A stretch of DNA of 64,000 bases from Moritella sp. 5 (lineage in GTDB: Bacteria; Pseudomonadota; Gammaproteobacteria; Enterobacterales; Moritellaceae). How positions within the stretch are numbered: position 1 is the stretch's first letter; every line of letters starts with the position of its first letter. The position numbers were made by a program, and so were the translations under genes. Under the pieces are notes generated by a model, which worked only from the letters and a program-made list of their open reading frames with translations, did not search any database and was not told where the DNA came from. The DNA lies in assembly GCF_018219455.1 (NCBI RefSeq), contig NZ_CP056122.1:1116001-1180000 (forward strand). The letters are read 5' to 3'. Shown here in pieces: positions 7,685-17,066 of the stretch.

Positions 7685-7720
7685 GCACTATTTATATACA
7701 GAAAACAGTATATAAATGGT
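7685..7720 (+). promoter_or_regulatory. Leader hairpin before secD, with a competing upstream pairing
   Basis: ACTATTTATATAC (7687-7699) and GTATATAAATGGT (7708-7720) form a 13-bp stem with one G-U pair and an 8-base loop, 22 bases before the preferred secD start. The left arm is also complementary over 9 bases (7685-7693) to AAATAGTGC at 7569-7577, so two structures exclude each other. In Vibrio, stalling on VemP remodels an mRNA hairpin that hides the secD2 ribosome binding site. Whether this one does so is inference. Confidence 0.5.
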
Positions 7721-7742
7721 CTTTATGTAAAGCTTGGCATTG

Positions 7743-9581
7743 ATGGACTGCTATCAAATGACAAAAATAACAAATTCAAAAGTTCAACGTAAACGGCTTA
7801 ACCATTATGCAGGTTGGAAGTATGTGGTTTTAATCTGTACTGTCTTAATTATGCTATTAAGTGCGATCCCTACTATATATGGTGAAGATCCTGCACTGCA
7901 AATTAACCATAAACAAGGTCAACAACCCGCTATTCACGTGCTTAAGCAGGCACTAGAAGAAAGTAATATTGCGGTAACACGTATCGATCAAGATATGGAT
8001 AAAACCACGATAGTGTTAACAGGCTCAAGCTCTCAAACACGTGCTAAGGCGATACTCGAAGCCACATTGCCAGCAGATGATGATATTACTTTAGCACTCG
8101 TTTCTGCCGCACCGTTTTGGTTACAGAGTATGGGATTGAAGCCAATCAAATTAGGCTTAGATCTACGTGGTGGTGTGCAGTTCTTGCTAGATGTTGATAT
8201 GGAACCTGTATTCAATATCAGATCACAGCAATTGGTAGATAGTTTACGTTCTGATTTTCGTGAGGAAGGGTTTCGAGGTGTTCGAATTAGCATTAATCAT
8301 AATAATAGTTTGCAACTGAACTTGCCCACCGATGAAGCAAAAGTCACATTATTGAAATTAATGCACAACAGTTATCCGCAATGGAAAGTAACTCAGAGTT
8401 CGGGGTTATTGGTTGAGGTGAGTATTCCGAAAACTGAAAAGACAGACATCATTAACCTGACAGTGCAGCAAAACTTGCAAACTATGCGCAGTCGTATCGC
8501 AGAGTTAGGTATTACTGAAGCGATGGTTCAGCGTCAAGGTGAGCATCGTATCCGTATTGAATTACCCGGTGTGCAAGATCCGGCGACGGCAAAAAATGTA
8601 ATAGGTGCAACCGCGAGCCTAGCATTCCACGAACTTGAAACCGTGCGCAATGGCAGCATGCTGGTTAACAATAACGATGGTATGCCAATCCGCATTGCGC
8701 GTGATGCTATTTTGGGTGGTGAACACATTATTGATGCTCGAGCCAGTGTTGGTGAAATAGGGGCGGCAGAGGTTAATATTACGTTAGATAATGCGGGGGG
8801 GAAAAAAATGTCGAGCTTTACCAAGCATAATATTGGTAAGCCGATGGCAACGCTCTACAGCGAGTACAGTCGTAACGCGGATGGTTCCACTAAAAAGACC
8901 AACAATATTATTAGTGTTGCTACTATTCAAGCCCAGCTAGGCAGTCAATTTAGAATCACGGGTGCAGGGAATATGGCTGATGCACAAGAGCTTGCATTGT
9001 TGCTACGTGCAGGGTCGTTAACTGCACCTGTGACGATTGTTGAAGAAAGAACGATAGGTCCTTCACTGGGGGCCGATAATATTCAAAATGGCTTCTCAGC
9101 ATTAGCGCTCGGGCTGGGTTTAACCTTGGTATTTATGGCGCTGTGGTATCGCCGTCTAGGCTGGGTTGCGAATATAGCACTCATTGCTAATATTATTATT
9201 TTATTTGGCCTATTAGCCCTGATTCCAGGTGCTGTATTAACGCTACCTGGTATTGCAGGGTTAGTACTGACTGTTGGTATGGCCGTCGATACAAATGTAC
9301 TAGTGTTTGAGCGTATTCGAGATAAATTACGAGAAGGACGTAGTTTTGCACAAGCCATTGACCGTGGTTTTGATAGTGCATTTGCTACGATTGTTGATGC
9401 CAATATCACCACCTTAATTATTGCGGTTGTACTGTATTCGATCGGCAGGGGACCCGTGCAAGGATTCGCTTTAACGCTGGGCTTAGGTATTTTAACCAGT
9501 ATGTTTACAGGCATCTTAGTATCACGTGCATTAATTAATAAATTATGGGGTCGTGATACTCGTCATGACTTGAAGGTATAA
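7743..9581 (+). CDS. secD: Protein-export membrane protein SecD (SecD2-like)
   Basis: A SecD of 612 residues. An N-terminal helix (about 27-46) is followed by the large periplasmic region, which starts with the conserved GLDLRGGVQFLLDVD. Five membrane helices at the C-terminus include TLPGIAGLVLTVGMAVDTNV with the family's cation-coupling region. SecDF uses the ion gradient to pull preproteins out of SecYEG. There is no yajC or tgt upstream, unlike the housekeeping operon. Together with the VemP-like gene this suggests the second, inducible SecDF2. Open frame starts at TTG 7734; ATG 7743 and ATG 7758 are candidates, and neither has a strong Shine-Dalgarno, consistent with a controlled start. 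Confidence 0.93.
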   Translation: MDCYQMTKITNSKVQRKRLNHYAGWKYVVLICTVLIMLLSAIPTIYGEDPALQINHKQGQQPAIHVLKQALEESNIAVTRIDQDMDKTTIVLTGSSSQTRAKAILEATLPADDDITLALVSAAPFWLQSMGLKPIKLGLDLRGGVQFLLDVDMEPVFNIRSQQLVDSLRSDFREEGFRGVRISINHNNSLQLNLPTDEAKVTLLKLMHNSYPQWKVTQSSGLLVEVSIPKTEKTDIINLTVQQNLQTMRSRIAELGITEAMVQRQGEHRIRIELPGVQDPATAKNVIGATASLAFHELETVRNGSMLVNNNDGMPIRIARDAILGGEHIIDARASVGEIGAAEVNITLDNAGGKKMSSFTKHNIGKPMATLYSEYSRNADGSTKKTNNIISVATIQAQLGSQFRITGAGNMADAQELALLLRAGSLTAPVTIVEERTIGPSLGADNIQNGFSALALGLGLTLVFMALWYRRLGWVANIALIANIIILFGLLALIPGAVLTLPGIAGLVLTVGMAVDTNVLVFERIRDKLREGRSFAQAIDRGFDSAFATIVDANITTLIIAVVLYSIGRGPVQGFALTLGLGILTSMFTGILVSRALINKLWGRDTRHDLKV

Positions 9582-9583
9582 TA

Positions 9584-10519
9584 ATGATGACTATCAATAT
9601 AAACAATAGTAACAAAAACAATAGTAATAACTACAGTCAATTACGTTATATCAGCAGTGCGATATCAGTGGTTTTTATGCTTGTTGCGATCGCATTTCTT
9701 AGTATTAATGGACTGAATTGGGGGGTAGACTTCACTGGTGGTGTTATTACTGAAGTGCAGATGGATCCAACGATCACAATGAGTGAGATTTCGCCTTTAT
9801 TACAATCGGCATTGAACCAAAATGTTAATGTTATTGAAGGGGGTGAGATGGGGCGGTGGATCTTACGCTACGCGGAACCAGCGAATGGTATGGGTATTCC
9901 GAATATCACAGAGGTACTCGCGCCATTATCAACAAATATTCAAGTACTAAACACCAGTATTGTCGGATCTCAAGTTGGACAAGAGTTAGCGGAACAAGGT
10001 GGCCTAGCGATCTTAGTCTCGATGTTGTGTATCATGGCGTATTTAAGTTATCGCTTTGAGTGGCGCCTAGCGTCGGGTGCATTATTTGCCTTGTTGCATG
10101 ATGTCTTATTTGTACTTGGGGTGTTTGCTGCATTACAACTCGAGTTTAACTTGACGGTATTTGCGGCGATATTGGCGATTATCGGTTATTCATTAAATGA
10201 TTCTATTATTATTGGGGATCGTATCCGCGAGTTACTTATTCTTAAGCCTAATTTAGCCATTGCTGATGTGAATAATGATGCGATTGGGTCAACTCTATCG
10301 CGCACAATGGTGACATCTGGAACAACCTTAATGACGGTCTCGGCATTGTGGTTACTTGGGGGCGAACCTTTGAATGGATTCTCTGTTGCGATGTTCATTG
10401 GTTTAATTGTCGGTACATGGTCATCGATTGCTGTTTCGACTACATTACCTGAATTCTGGGGGTTAAATGCCCGACATTATCAGGTCGTTGAGTTGAAAGA
10501 GGGGGGTTACGAAGACTAA
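9584..10519 (+). CDS. secF: Protein-export membrane protein SecF (SecF2-like)
   Basis: A 311-residue partner of SecD. The first helix (about 26-44) runs into LNWGVDFTGGVITEVQ, the SecF family signature, then a short periplasmic domain and five helices, with IIGYSLNDSIIIGDRIRE in the fourth. GAAGG sits 7 bases before the ATG and the gap to secD is 2 bases, so translation is coupled. It ends with an acidic tail. The 275 bases that follow hold a weak GC-rich hairpin near 10544-10571 and the flrA leader, but no gene. Confidence 0.94.
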   Translation: MMTININNSNKNNSNNYSQLRYISSAISVVFMLVAIAFLSINGLNWGVDFTGGVITEVQMDPTITMSEISPLLQSALNQNVNVIEGGEMGRWILRYAEPANGMGIPNITEVLAPLSTNIQVLNTSIVGSQVGQELAEQGGLAILVSMLCIMAYLSYRFEWRLASGALFALLHDVLFVLGVFAALQLEFNLTVFAAILAIIGYSLNDSIIIGDRIRELLILKPNLAIADVNNDAIGSTLSRTMVTSGTTLMTVSALWLLGGEPLNGFSVAMFIGLIVGTWSSIAVSTTLPEFWGLNARHYQVVELKEGGYED

Positions 10520-10794
10520 TACATTTATTATTGTAGGTAATTTGAGCGCGTGGGTTTGTTAATTCCGCGCGTTTATCTATGATAAACAGATCAATATGTA
10601 GATAATGTGATATAGCACAGACTATTTTTACTCTAACTTCTAATTAACCCCTACCGTTGTTTCATCTTGATTTAGGAATGTGTACTATAGCTATGTCAAT
10701 AAATTGGCGTTGGTTAGTTTTTGACACTATTTAACAGTAGGTTAACTGTGGTTTATTTATTTAAGTTTGAGTAAAGTTTAGCGTAGGCAGTAAT

Positions 10795-12264
10795 ATGGAT
10801 ACTACTAAGTCAGTTTTTGTAATTGATGAAAATATTGAACGGAGACAAAATTTAGAAACGATATTGTCCTTTCTTGGAGAAGGCTGGCAGAGTTATGACT
10901 CTCACATCGACATTAGTGCAAAGATCGATCTTGCTGCAAATAGTGTTATCGTTTCTTCAGATAGGTATTCAGAAAAGGAATTATTTGCGTTACTTGATGC
11001 TAACCCAATGAATCCATTTTTGACGTTTGGTACAGAGGAAACTGCATCAAAGCAAGGTAATTTAATTGGTCATATCGAGCATCCTTTTTCCTATCACCAG
11101 CTGACACTTTTACTTGGACGTTGTCAATCTTATCGCCAATGTGTTACGAGTAAGTTAGGTCAATCAACCTCGGCCTCAAAAGCATTAATTAAACAGTTAA
11201 TAGGGCGTGGTGATGCGATTCAAAGTGTTCGCCATTTGATTACTCAAGTTGCGACTAAGAGTGCTAATGTTTTAGTTCTCGGTGAGTCAGGAACAGGTAA
11301 AGAAGTGATTGCTCGTTCAATTCACGATGCTTCATCACGCAGTAAAGGTCCTTTTGTCCCCGTTAATTGTGGTGCTATTCCGGCTGAATTATTAGAAAGT
11401 GAGTTATTCGGTCATGAAAAAGGTGCATTTACCGGTGCGTTTTCAGCGCGTAAAGGTCGTTTTGAACTCGCAAGTGGTGGTACTTTATTTCTTGATGAAA
11501 TTGGTGATATGCCACAGCCAATGCAAGTGAAATTATTACGTGTTTTACAAGAACGTGTTTTTGAACGCGTGGGTGGCAGTAAAGCAATTAAAGCTGATGT
11601 CAGAATTATTGCGGCAACACACCGTAATTTAGAACAAATGATCCTTGATGGCGAATTCCGTGAAGATCTTTATTACCGATTAAATGTATTCCCAATTGAA
11701 AGTCCGGCATTACGTGCTCGTCCTGACGATATTCCATTATTGATCCAAGAGTTATTACGCCGACACGAAGCAGAGCATGATGCGACAATCTTGTTTACTC
11801 AACGGGCAATGGAATCGTTAATGCAACATTCATGGCCCGGTAATGTTCGTGAATTATCGAATTTGATCGAACGTTTACTGATCATGACGGCTGGTAATAT
11901 TGTTGATATTGGTGAGTTACCTGCTAAATACCGTTATAACGATGATGGTGAAAGTCAGATCATTAGTTCAGAGTTACCGAGTGAATTAGCTGAGCGCGAT
12001 GCAATATCTGCAATGTTTAATGATGATATTTTTGCCGATATAGAAGAAGAGTCACAAGAAGATGGTTTCTTCTCGATGCCAAATAGTTTGCCTGAACGCG
12101 GCGTTAATCTGAAAGAGATGCTGGCCGAATTCGAAATCGATATGATCAAACAAGCCCTTGATCAACAAGCGCACGTTGTCGCCCGAGCAGCAGATCAACT
12201 TGGCATGCGTAGAACGACATTGGTTGAAAAAATGCGTAAGTATGGATTACAGAAAGAAGCCTAA
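10795..12264 (+). CDS. flrA: Sigma-54-dependent master flagellar regulator FlrA/FleQ
   Basis: A 489-residue enhancer-binding protein at the top of the polar flagellar hierarchy. The N-terminal FleQ-type receiver-like domain lacks a clear phospho-acceptor Asp. The AAA+ domain has Walker A GESGTGKE (from about 163), GAFTGA (210-215, the sigma-54 contact loop) and Walker B GGTLFLDEIGDMP. The C-terminal Fis-type helix-turn-helix is at about 460-485 (ARAADQLGMRRTTLVEKMRKYG). In Vibrio, FlrA turns on flrBC, fliE and flhA operons; GG-N10-GC sites precede those genes here. FleQ proteins can bind cyclic-di-GMP, which is possible here but not shown. Confidence 0.95.
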   Translation: MDTTKSVFVIDENIERRQNLETILSFLGEGWQSYDSHIDISAKIDLAANSVIVSSDRYSEKELFALLDANPMNPFLTFGTEETASKQGNLIGHIEHPFSYHQLTLLLGRCQSYRQCVTSKLGQSTSASKALIKQLIGRGDAIQSVRHLITQVATKSANVLVLGESGTGKEVIARSIHDASSRSKGPFVPVNCGAIPAELLESELFGHEKGAFTGAFSARKGRFELASGGTLFLDEIGDMPQPMQVKLLRVLQERVFERVGGSKAIKADVRIIAATHRNLEQMILDGEFREDLYYRLNVFPIESPALRARPDDIPLLIQELLRRHEAEHDATILFTQRAMESLMQHSWPGNVRELSNLIERLLIMTAGNIVDIGELPAKYRYNDDGESQIISSELPSELAERDAISAMFNDDIFADIEEESQEDGFFSMPNSLPERGVNLKEMLAEFEIDMIKQALDQQAHVVARAADQLGMRRTTLVEKMRKYGLQKEA

Positions 12265-12313
12265 ATAAATGTAACCAAGTATAGATTTACTTATCGTTGA
12301 TAAAATAAACGAG

Positions 12314-12341
12314 AAAGCTCAACGTGAAATTGGGCTTTTTT
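12314..12341 (+). terminator. Terminator after flrA
   Basis: AAAGCTCAA and TTGGGCTTT (one G-U pair) enclose a 7-base loop and continue as a T-run. It separates flrA from flrBC, which then has its own sigma-54 promoter. Confidence 0.8.
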
Positions 12342-12375
12342 CATTTATATACAATAGCTTACACTGCTTAAATTG

Positions 12376-12393
12376 TTGGCACACTAAATGCAT
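12376..12393 (+). promoter_or_regulatory. Sigma-54 promoter of flrBC
   Basis: TTGGCACACTAAATGCAT has GG (12378-12379) and GC (12390-12391) exactly ten bases apart, with a good TGGCAC -24 box and an ATGC -12 box. It lies about 40 bases before flrB. In Vibrio cholerae flrBC is a class II operon driven by FlrA and sigma-54. Confidence 0.75.
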
Positions 12394-12430
12394 TATTAGG
12401 TGCGAGTCAATTTTTTAGCGGAGTGCTACC

Positions 12431-13486
12431 ATGGTACAAGAATCTTATCCCGGCGAATTAGCAGAACTACGAGCACACAAAGATCGTAGTGAAAAGTTAG
12501 TAGAAGCATTGCCGTCAGGGTTGGTTATTCTTGATGGCAACGGTATGGTCATTGAAGTCAATAAAGTTGCAGTGCAATTACTTGGCGAGCCATTGATCGA
12601 TTCACGTTGGATGGATGTCATTCAACGTGCGTTTACACCTAAAGAAGATGACGGACATGAAATTTCATTAAAGAATGGCTGTAAAGTTCAACTTTCGATC
12701 ACGACACTTGGCACGCAGCCTGGTCAGTTAATAATGTTGACAGACTTAACGTATACACGTCATTTACAAGAGCGTGTCAGTCATATGAAACAGTTGTCGT
12801 CATTGGGGCGAATGGTAGCGTCATTAGCACACCAGATCCGCACGCCATTATCAGCGGCATTATTATATGGCTCTAATCTCGCCAACCCGAATCTCCCGCC
12901 TGCATCAAAGAAACGTTTTCAAAGTAAACTTATTGAACGGCTTAATGATTTGGAAAACCAAGTTAATGACATGCTGCTATTTGCACGTACCGGCAAAGAT
13001 TTAGTGGTTGAAGAGATTTCACTGCAGAACTTATTAATTCAAGTGCAAGCGGGCAGCGAAGCTATGATGTTGCAGACTGGTAGCAACATGCAAGTGACAC
13101 TACCCGAACCCGATTTATTAATTTTAGCTAATCGTAATGCACTTTCTAGTGCGATTGGCAACTTGATACAAAATGCATTACACGCTTGTGGTCAAGGGGC
13201 TAACCTCGCTATTTCTGCGGTCCGATCCGGTGATGAAAAAGTCGCAATTGTGGTATCTGATGATGGTCCCGGGATCTCGAAACTCATGCAAGCAAAAATC
13301 TTAGAGCCTTTCTTTACCACCAAATTACAGGGCACGGGTCTTGGCCTTGCCGTTGTACAAAGTGTGGTGAAAGCGCACCATGGCAGTTTAGAGTTAAACT
13401 CAACTGTCGGTGAAGGAAGTCGTTTTAGTATAATCGTACCGCTACATCGCGTAGCAGAACCTCAACCAATGGTAATAGGTGGATAA
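12431..13486 (+). CDS. flrB: Flagellar sensor histidine kinase FlrB/FleS
   Basis: A 351-residue soluble kinase with no membrane segment. A PAS domain lies at about 20-105 (LPSGLVILDGNGMVIEVN). The dimerisation helix carries SLAHQIRTPLSAAL, with phospho-acceptor His near 134. The ATPase domain has N-box NLIQNALHA, VVSDDGPGI and TGLGLAVVQSV. It phosphorylates FlrC to switch on class III flagellar genes. The next start lies 4 bases after its stop. Confidence 0.94.
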   Translation: MVQESYPGELAELRAHKDRSEKLVEALPSGLVILDGNGMVIEVNKVAVQLLGEPLIDSRWMDVIQRAFTPKEDDGHEISLKNGCKVQLSITTLGTQPGQLIMLTDLTYTRHLQERVSHMKQLSSLGRMVASLAHQIRTPLSAALLYGSNLANPNLPPASKKRFQSKLIERLNDLENQVNDMLLFARTGKDLVVEEISLQNLLIQVQAGSEAMMLQTGSNMQVTLPEPDLLILANRNALSSAIGNLIQNALHACGQGANLAISAVRSGDEKVAIVVSDDGPGISKLMQAKILEPFFTTKLQGTGLGLAVVQSVVKAHHGSLELNSTVGEGSRFSIIVPLHRVAEPQPMVIGG

Positions 13487-13490
13487 TAGT

Positions 13491-14882
13491 ATGTCCCATT
13501 CTCAAATTCTTGTAGTTGAAGATGATTTAGGTCTTCGTGAAGCCTTGGTTGATACCTTATTAATGGCTGGTTATGAGTGCGATGAAGTTGATAGCGGTGA
13601 AAGCGCACTGATTGCATTAGGTAAAAAAACCTATGATATGGTCGTGAGTGATATTCAAATGGGTGGCATGACGGGATTAACTTTACTGCATAATATTAAA
13701 CAAAAACACCCCGATTTACCGGTATTGTTAATGACGGCTTATGCCAAAGTAGATGATGCGGTAACGGCAATGCGTAATGGTGCTGTTGACTACATTGGTA
13801 AACCTTTCTCTCCAGAAGTATTGATTAATCAGGTTGGTCGTTATGTACCACCACAAAAAATAGCTAAACGCACACCTTGTTACGGTGATGAGAAAACAGA
13901 GCAACTATTAAGTTTGGCGCGTAAAGTGGCTAAATCAGATGCAACGGTCATGGTGACAGGTCCAAGTGGAACGGGTAAAGAAGTGCTATCACGTTATATT
14001 CATGATAATTCACTGCGTTATGACGGGCCATTTGTGGCTATTAACTGTGCGGCGATCCCAGATAATATGTTAGAAGCAACTCTGTTTGGTTATGAAAAAG
14101 GTGCATTTACTGGCGCGATACAAGCATGTCCAGGGAAATTTGAACAAGCACAAAACGGTACCATTTTACTGGATGAAATCTCGGAAATGGATTTATCGTT
14201 GCAAGTTAAATTATTACGGGTATTGCAAGAGCGTGAAGTCGAGCGCTTAGGGAGCCGTAAAACCATTAAACTTAATATACGAGTCATTGCTACCAGTAAC
14301 CGTAATATGAAACAAGCTGTCTCGAATGGTGATTTCAGAGAAGATTTATATTATCGCTTAAATGTATTCCCATTAGCTTGGCTACCGTTAACTGAGCGTA
14401 AAGGTGATATCTTACCGATCGCGGAACATTTATTAAAATTACACTGCAAACAAAATAATATTCCAACGTTAGAGTTACTTAACTGCGCGAAGGCGAAGTT
14501 ACAGATTTATCATTGGCCGGGTAATGTACGTGAATTGGACAACGTGATCCAACGCGCGATGATTTTAGCTGTTGATGGAAAAATAAAAGATGCAGATCTT
14601 ATTTTAGAAGATTTTACCGCTGCAGATTTTCAAGTCATAGCACCGATTGCTCAAGCGCCGCCGCTGCATATTAAATCGGAAATCCCTGTGCGTAGTATTA
14701 ATCAACCCAACGAGCCATTAGGTAATGAATTACGTCAGCAAGAATATCAAATTATTTTGGAAACCTTGATTGGTTGTAATGGCGTGCGTAAAAACGTTTC
14801 AGAGAAATTGGGTATCAGTCCACGTACATTGCGCTATAAATTAGCGAAAATGCGAGAGCAAGGCATCGAAATACCTGCATAA
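13491..14882 (+). CDS. flrC: Sigma-54-dependent flagellar response regulator FlrC/FleR
   Basis: A 463-residue NtrC-type activator. The receiver domain has D54 (VVSDIQMGG) and a conserved Lys in YIGKPF. The AAA+ domain has Walker A GPSGTGKE (about 157), GAFTGA (204-209) and Walker B GTILLDEISEMD. A Fis-type DNA-binding helix ends the protein (VSEKLGISPRTLRYKLAKM). Phosphorylated by FlrB, it activates the hook, basal-body and flagellin promoters. I chose ATG 13491, with AGGTGG 8 bases upstream; the frame opens at GTG 13479, which would overlap flrB. Confidence 0.94.
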   Translation: MSHSQILVVEDDLGLREALVDTLLMAGYECDEVDSGESALIALGKKTYDMVVSDIQMGGMTGLTLLHNIKQKHPDLPVLLMTAYAKVDDAVTAMRNGAVDYIGKPFSPEVLINQVGRYVPPQKIAKRTPCYGDEKTEQLLSLARKVAKSDATVMVTGPSGTGKEVLSRYIHDNSLRYDGPFVAINCAAIPDNMLEATLFGYEKGAFTGAIQACPGKFEQAQNGTILLDEISEMDLSLQVKLLRVLQEREVERLGSRKTIKLNIRVIATSNRNMKQAVSNGDFREDLYYRLNVFPLAWLPLTERKGDILPIAEHLLKLHCKQNNIPTLELLNCAKAKLQIYHWPGNVRELDNVIQRAMILAVDGKIKDADLILEDFTAADFQVIAPIAQAPPLHIKSEIPVRSINQPNEPLGNELRQQEYQIILETLIGCNGVRKNVSEKLGISPRTLRYKLAKMREQGIEIPA

Positions 14883-14908
14883 CTATTTATAAAAATAACC
14901 GTTATAAT

Positions 14909-14944
14909 AAAGACCGTAATTAATTGAAATTACGGTCTTTTTTT
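14909..14944 (+). terminator. Terminator after flrC
   Basis: AAAGACCGTAATT and AATTACGGTCTTT pair perfectly around a short loop and run into T. It ends the flrBC unit just before the fliE promoter. Confidence 0.9.
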
Positions 14945-14945
14945 G

Positions 14946-14963
14946 TTGGCATGTTAATTGCTA
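14946..14963 (+). promoter_or_regulatory. Sigma-54 promoter of the fliE operon
   Basis: TTGGCATGTTAATTGCTA matches the consensus TGGCAY-N5-TTGCW without mismatch, with GG (14948-14949) and GC (14960-14961) ten bases apart. It lies 44 bases before fliE. Confidence 0.85.
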
Positions 14964-15004
14964 TCTTCATAGTAGGTCAAAAATATGACAATTTAGGATA
15001 ATCA

Positions 15005-15334
15005 ATGAATATCGCAGCCAATAATCTCTACTCCGAAATGCAAAGCATGTCGTTACAAGCGACTAAATTTGAAGCCGATCCTACCGCGGTAAAAGCGCCA
15101 GCCACTACATCTGCCAATTTTGGCGATATGTTGCAGCAAGCAATGGATAATGTTAGTGGATTACAGCAAAATACGGGTGATTTACGCACCCGTTTCGATC
15201 AAGGTGATCGCAGTGTGTCCCTAAGTGATGTTATGATAGCATCGCAAAAATCGGGGATAGCGTTCGATGCTACGGTACAGGTTCGTAACAAATTGATCGA
15301 ATCTTATAAAGAAATAATGAGTATGCCTGTTTAA
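15005..15334 (+). CDS. fliE: Flagellar hook-basal body protein FliE
   Basis: A 109-residue FliE, the adaptor that joins the MS ring to the proximal rod. The C-terminal half has the family pattern SLSDVMIASQKSGIAFDATVQVRNKLIESYKEIMSMPV. It opens the large fliEFGHIJ run. Translation follows TTAGGATAATCA before the ATG. Confidence 0.95.
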   Translation: MNIAANNLYSEMQSMSLQATKFEADPTAVKAPATTSANFGDMLQQAMDNVSGLQQNTGDLRTRFDQGDRSVSLSDVMIASQKSGIAFDATVQVRNKLIESYKEIMSMPV

Positions 15335-15356
15335 TCTTGGGTAAAGGAGTAACTCT

Positions 15357-17066
15357 GTGGCTGATATAGCTTCAAATACAGGTATCGTAAGTAATGACGA
15401 TATGGGTAATGATTTAGCGCAATTAGATGAAAATGAGCAAAAAAGTTCAGCATTTGGTTTTTTCACTAATGCCGATATCTTACGTCAAATTATTCTAATA
15501 TTAGCATTAGCGATCTCGCTAACCTTAGTGGTATTTATTCTACTCTGGGGTAAAGAGCCTGAAATGCGTCCTTTAGGCACGTATCAAACGGTTGAACTCA
15601 TTGAAACCCTCGAATTTTTAGACCAACAGAAAATAGAATATAAAATTAATGGTGATACGATCTCTGTTCCTGCTGAGCAGTATCAAGACATTAAATTAAG
15701 ATTACGTCGCTCAGGACTCATCACTGCTGAATTAGAAGGTGACGATATTTTGATGAACGATATGGGCTTTGGTGTCAGTCAGCGTGTCGAACGAGAACGT
15801 TTAAAACTGGGTCGTGAACGTCAAATATCACGGGCATTAACAGAATTTAAACATGTATCAAAGGCACAAGTATTATTAGCCATCCCAAAAGAAAATGTGT
15901 TTGCTAAGCGCGAGAAGAAGCCCAGCGCAACCGTTGTATTGACGGTACGTAACAGTAACGCAATCTCACAAGAAAATATTGATGCTATGGTGCAATTGGT
16001 TGCTTCTGCTGTTCAAGGCTTAGAGCCGACCCGCGTGACCTTGACTGATCAAAATGGCCGTTTATTGAACTCGGGCAGTCAAGACATGATGGCAGCAAAA
16101 GGTCGACGTGAATTTGAAATGGTACAAAATCATGAACGTGAGTACCGAGATAAAATAGATTCTATACTTATCCCTATCTTAGGTGTCAGTAATTATACCG
16201 CTGAAGTTGATGTATCAATGGACTTTAGTGTGACAGAGCAAACACAAAAACGTTTTAATCCCGATTTACCTGCAATACGCAGTGAAATGCTATTGGAGCG
16301 TCAATCTATTGGTAATTCTAGTCAAGGTATTCCGGGGGCATTAACCAATCAACCACCACTAGACGCGGATATACCTGAAGAGGCAGCTGGAGAGGATGTC
16401 GCAGCTCGTCCTATTGGTCAATCTCAAAAAGAATCAACGCGAAATTATGAACTTGATACAACAATCAGTCACACTAAATCACAAACGGGTGTTATTCGGC
16501 GCTTAAGTGTTTCTGTTGCAATAGATTATATTAATAGTACAGGTGCCGATGGAACACTGGTGAGGGAACCTCGTAGTCAAGCTGAACTCGCCAATATTCG
16601 TCGTGTTTTACAAGGTGGTGTGGGCTTTAATGTTAACCGAGGTGATGCTCTTGAGGTGGTTGCTATCCCATTTAATCGCCCTGAATTGGCTGCAATGGCT
16701 GAACTTCCAATTTGGGAAGAAGAATGGTTCTGGCGTGCCGTACGTATTGCAGCTAGTCTAATCGTGATTTTGATATTAATCATGGCCATTATTCGTCCTA
16801 TGATTAAACGCTTAATTAACAACGAACCGGAAGAAAAACTAGAAGATTTAGACTTAGGTATCAGTGCGATTGAAAATGACGAAGATATGCAATTGCTTAC
16901 TGCCGATACCGATGTGGATACCGACTTTGCAATGCGCAGAGGTCATTTACAATTACCGAACTTACACAAAGATGAAGATTTGTTAGAAGCGGTTCGCGCA
17001 CTGGTTGCTAACGAACCTGACTTAACTGCATTAGTAATTAAAGAATGGATGATAGAAGATGCCTGA
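15357..17066 (+). CDS. fliF: Flagellar MS-ring protein FliF
   Basis: A 569-residue MS-ring protein with two membrane segments, about 45-65 (IILILALAISLTLVVFILLW) and about 462-480, and a large periplasmic ring-building region between them. The cytoplasmic C-terminus (DLTALVIKEWMIEDA) is the part that binds FliG. The start is GTG with AAAGGAG 6 bases upstream. It overlaps fliG by 8 bases. Confidence 0.96.
   Translation: MADIASNTGIVSNDDMGNDLAQLDENEQKSSAFGFFTNADILRQIILILALAISLTLVVFILLWGKEPEMRPLGTYQTVELIETLEFLDQQKIEYKINGDTISVPAEQYQDIKLRLRRSGLITAELEGDDILMNDMGFGVSQRVERERLKLGRERQISRALTEFKHVSKAQVLLAIPKENVFAKREKKPSATVVLTVRNSNAISQENIDAMVQLVASAVQGLEPTRVTLTDQNGRLLNSGSQDMMAAKGRREFEMVQNHEREYRDKIDSILIPILGVSNYTAEVDVSMDFSVTEQTQKRFNPDLPAIRSEMLLERQSIGNSSQGIPGALTNQPPLDADIPEEAAGEDVAARPIGQSQKESTRNYELDTTISHTKSQTGVIRRLSVSVAIDYINSTGADGTLVREPRSQAELANIRRVLQGGVGFNVNRGDALEVVAIPFNRPELAAMAELPIWEEEWFWRAVRIAASLIVILILIMAIIRPMIKRLINNEPEEKLEDLDLGISAIENDEDMQLLTADTDVDTDFAMRRGHLQLPNLHKDEDLLEAVRALVANEPDLTALVIKEWMIEDA

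Noticed and set aside
8033-8293. Minus-strand open frame inside secD, and similar ones inside most long genes
   Set aside because: Shadows of strongly coding genes, with no ribosome binding site and no recognisable domain.
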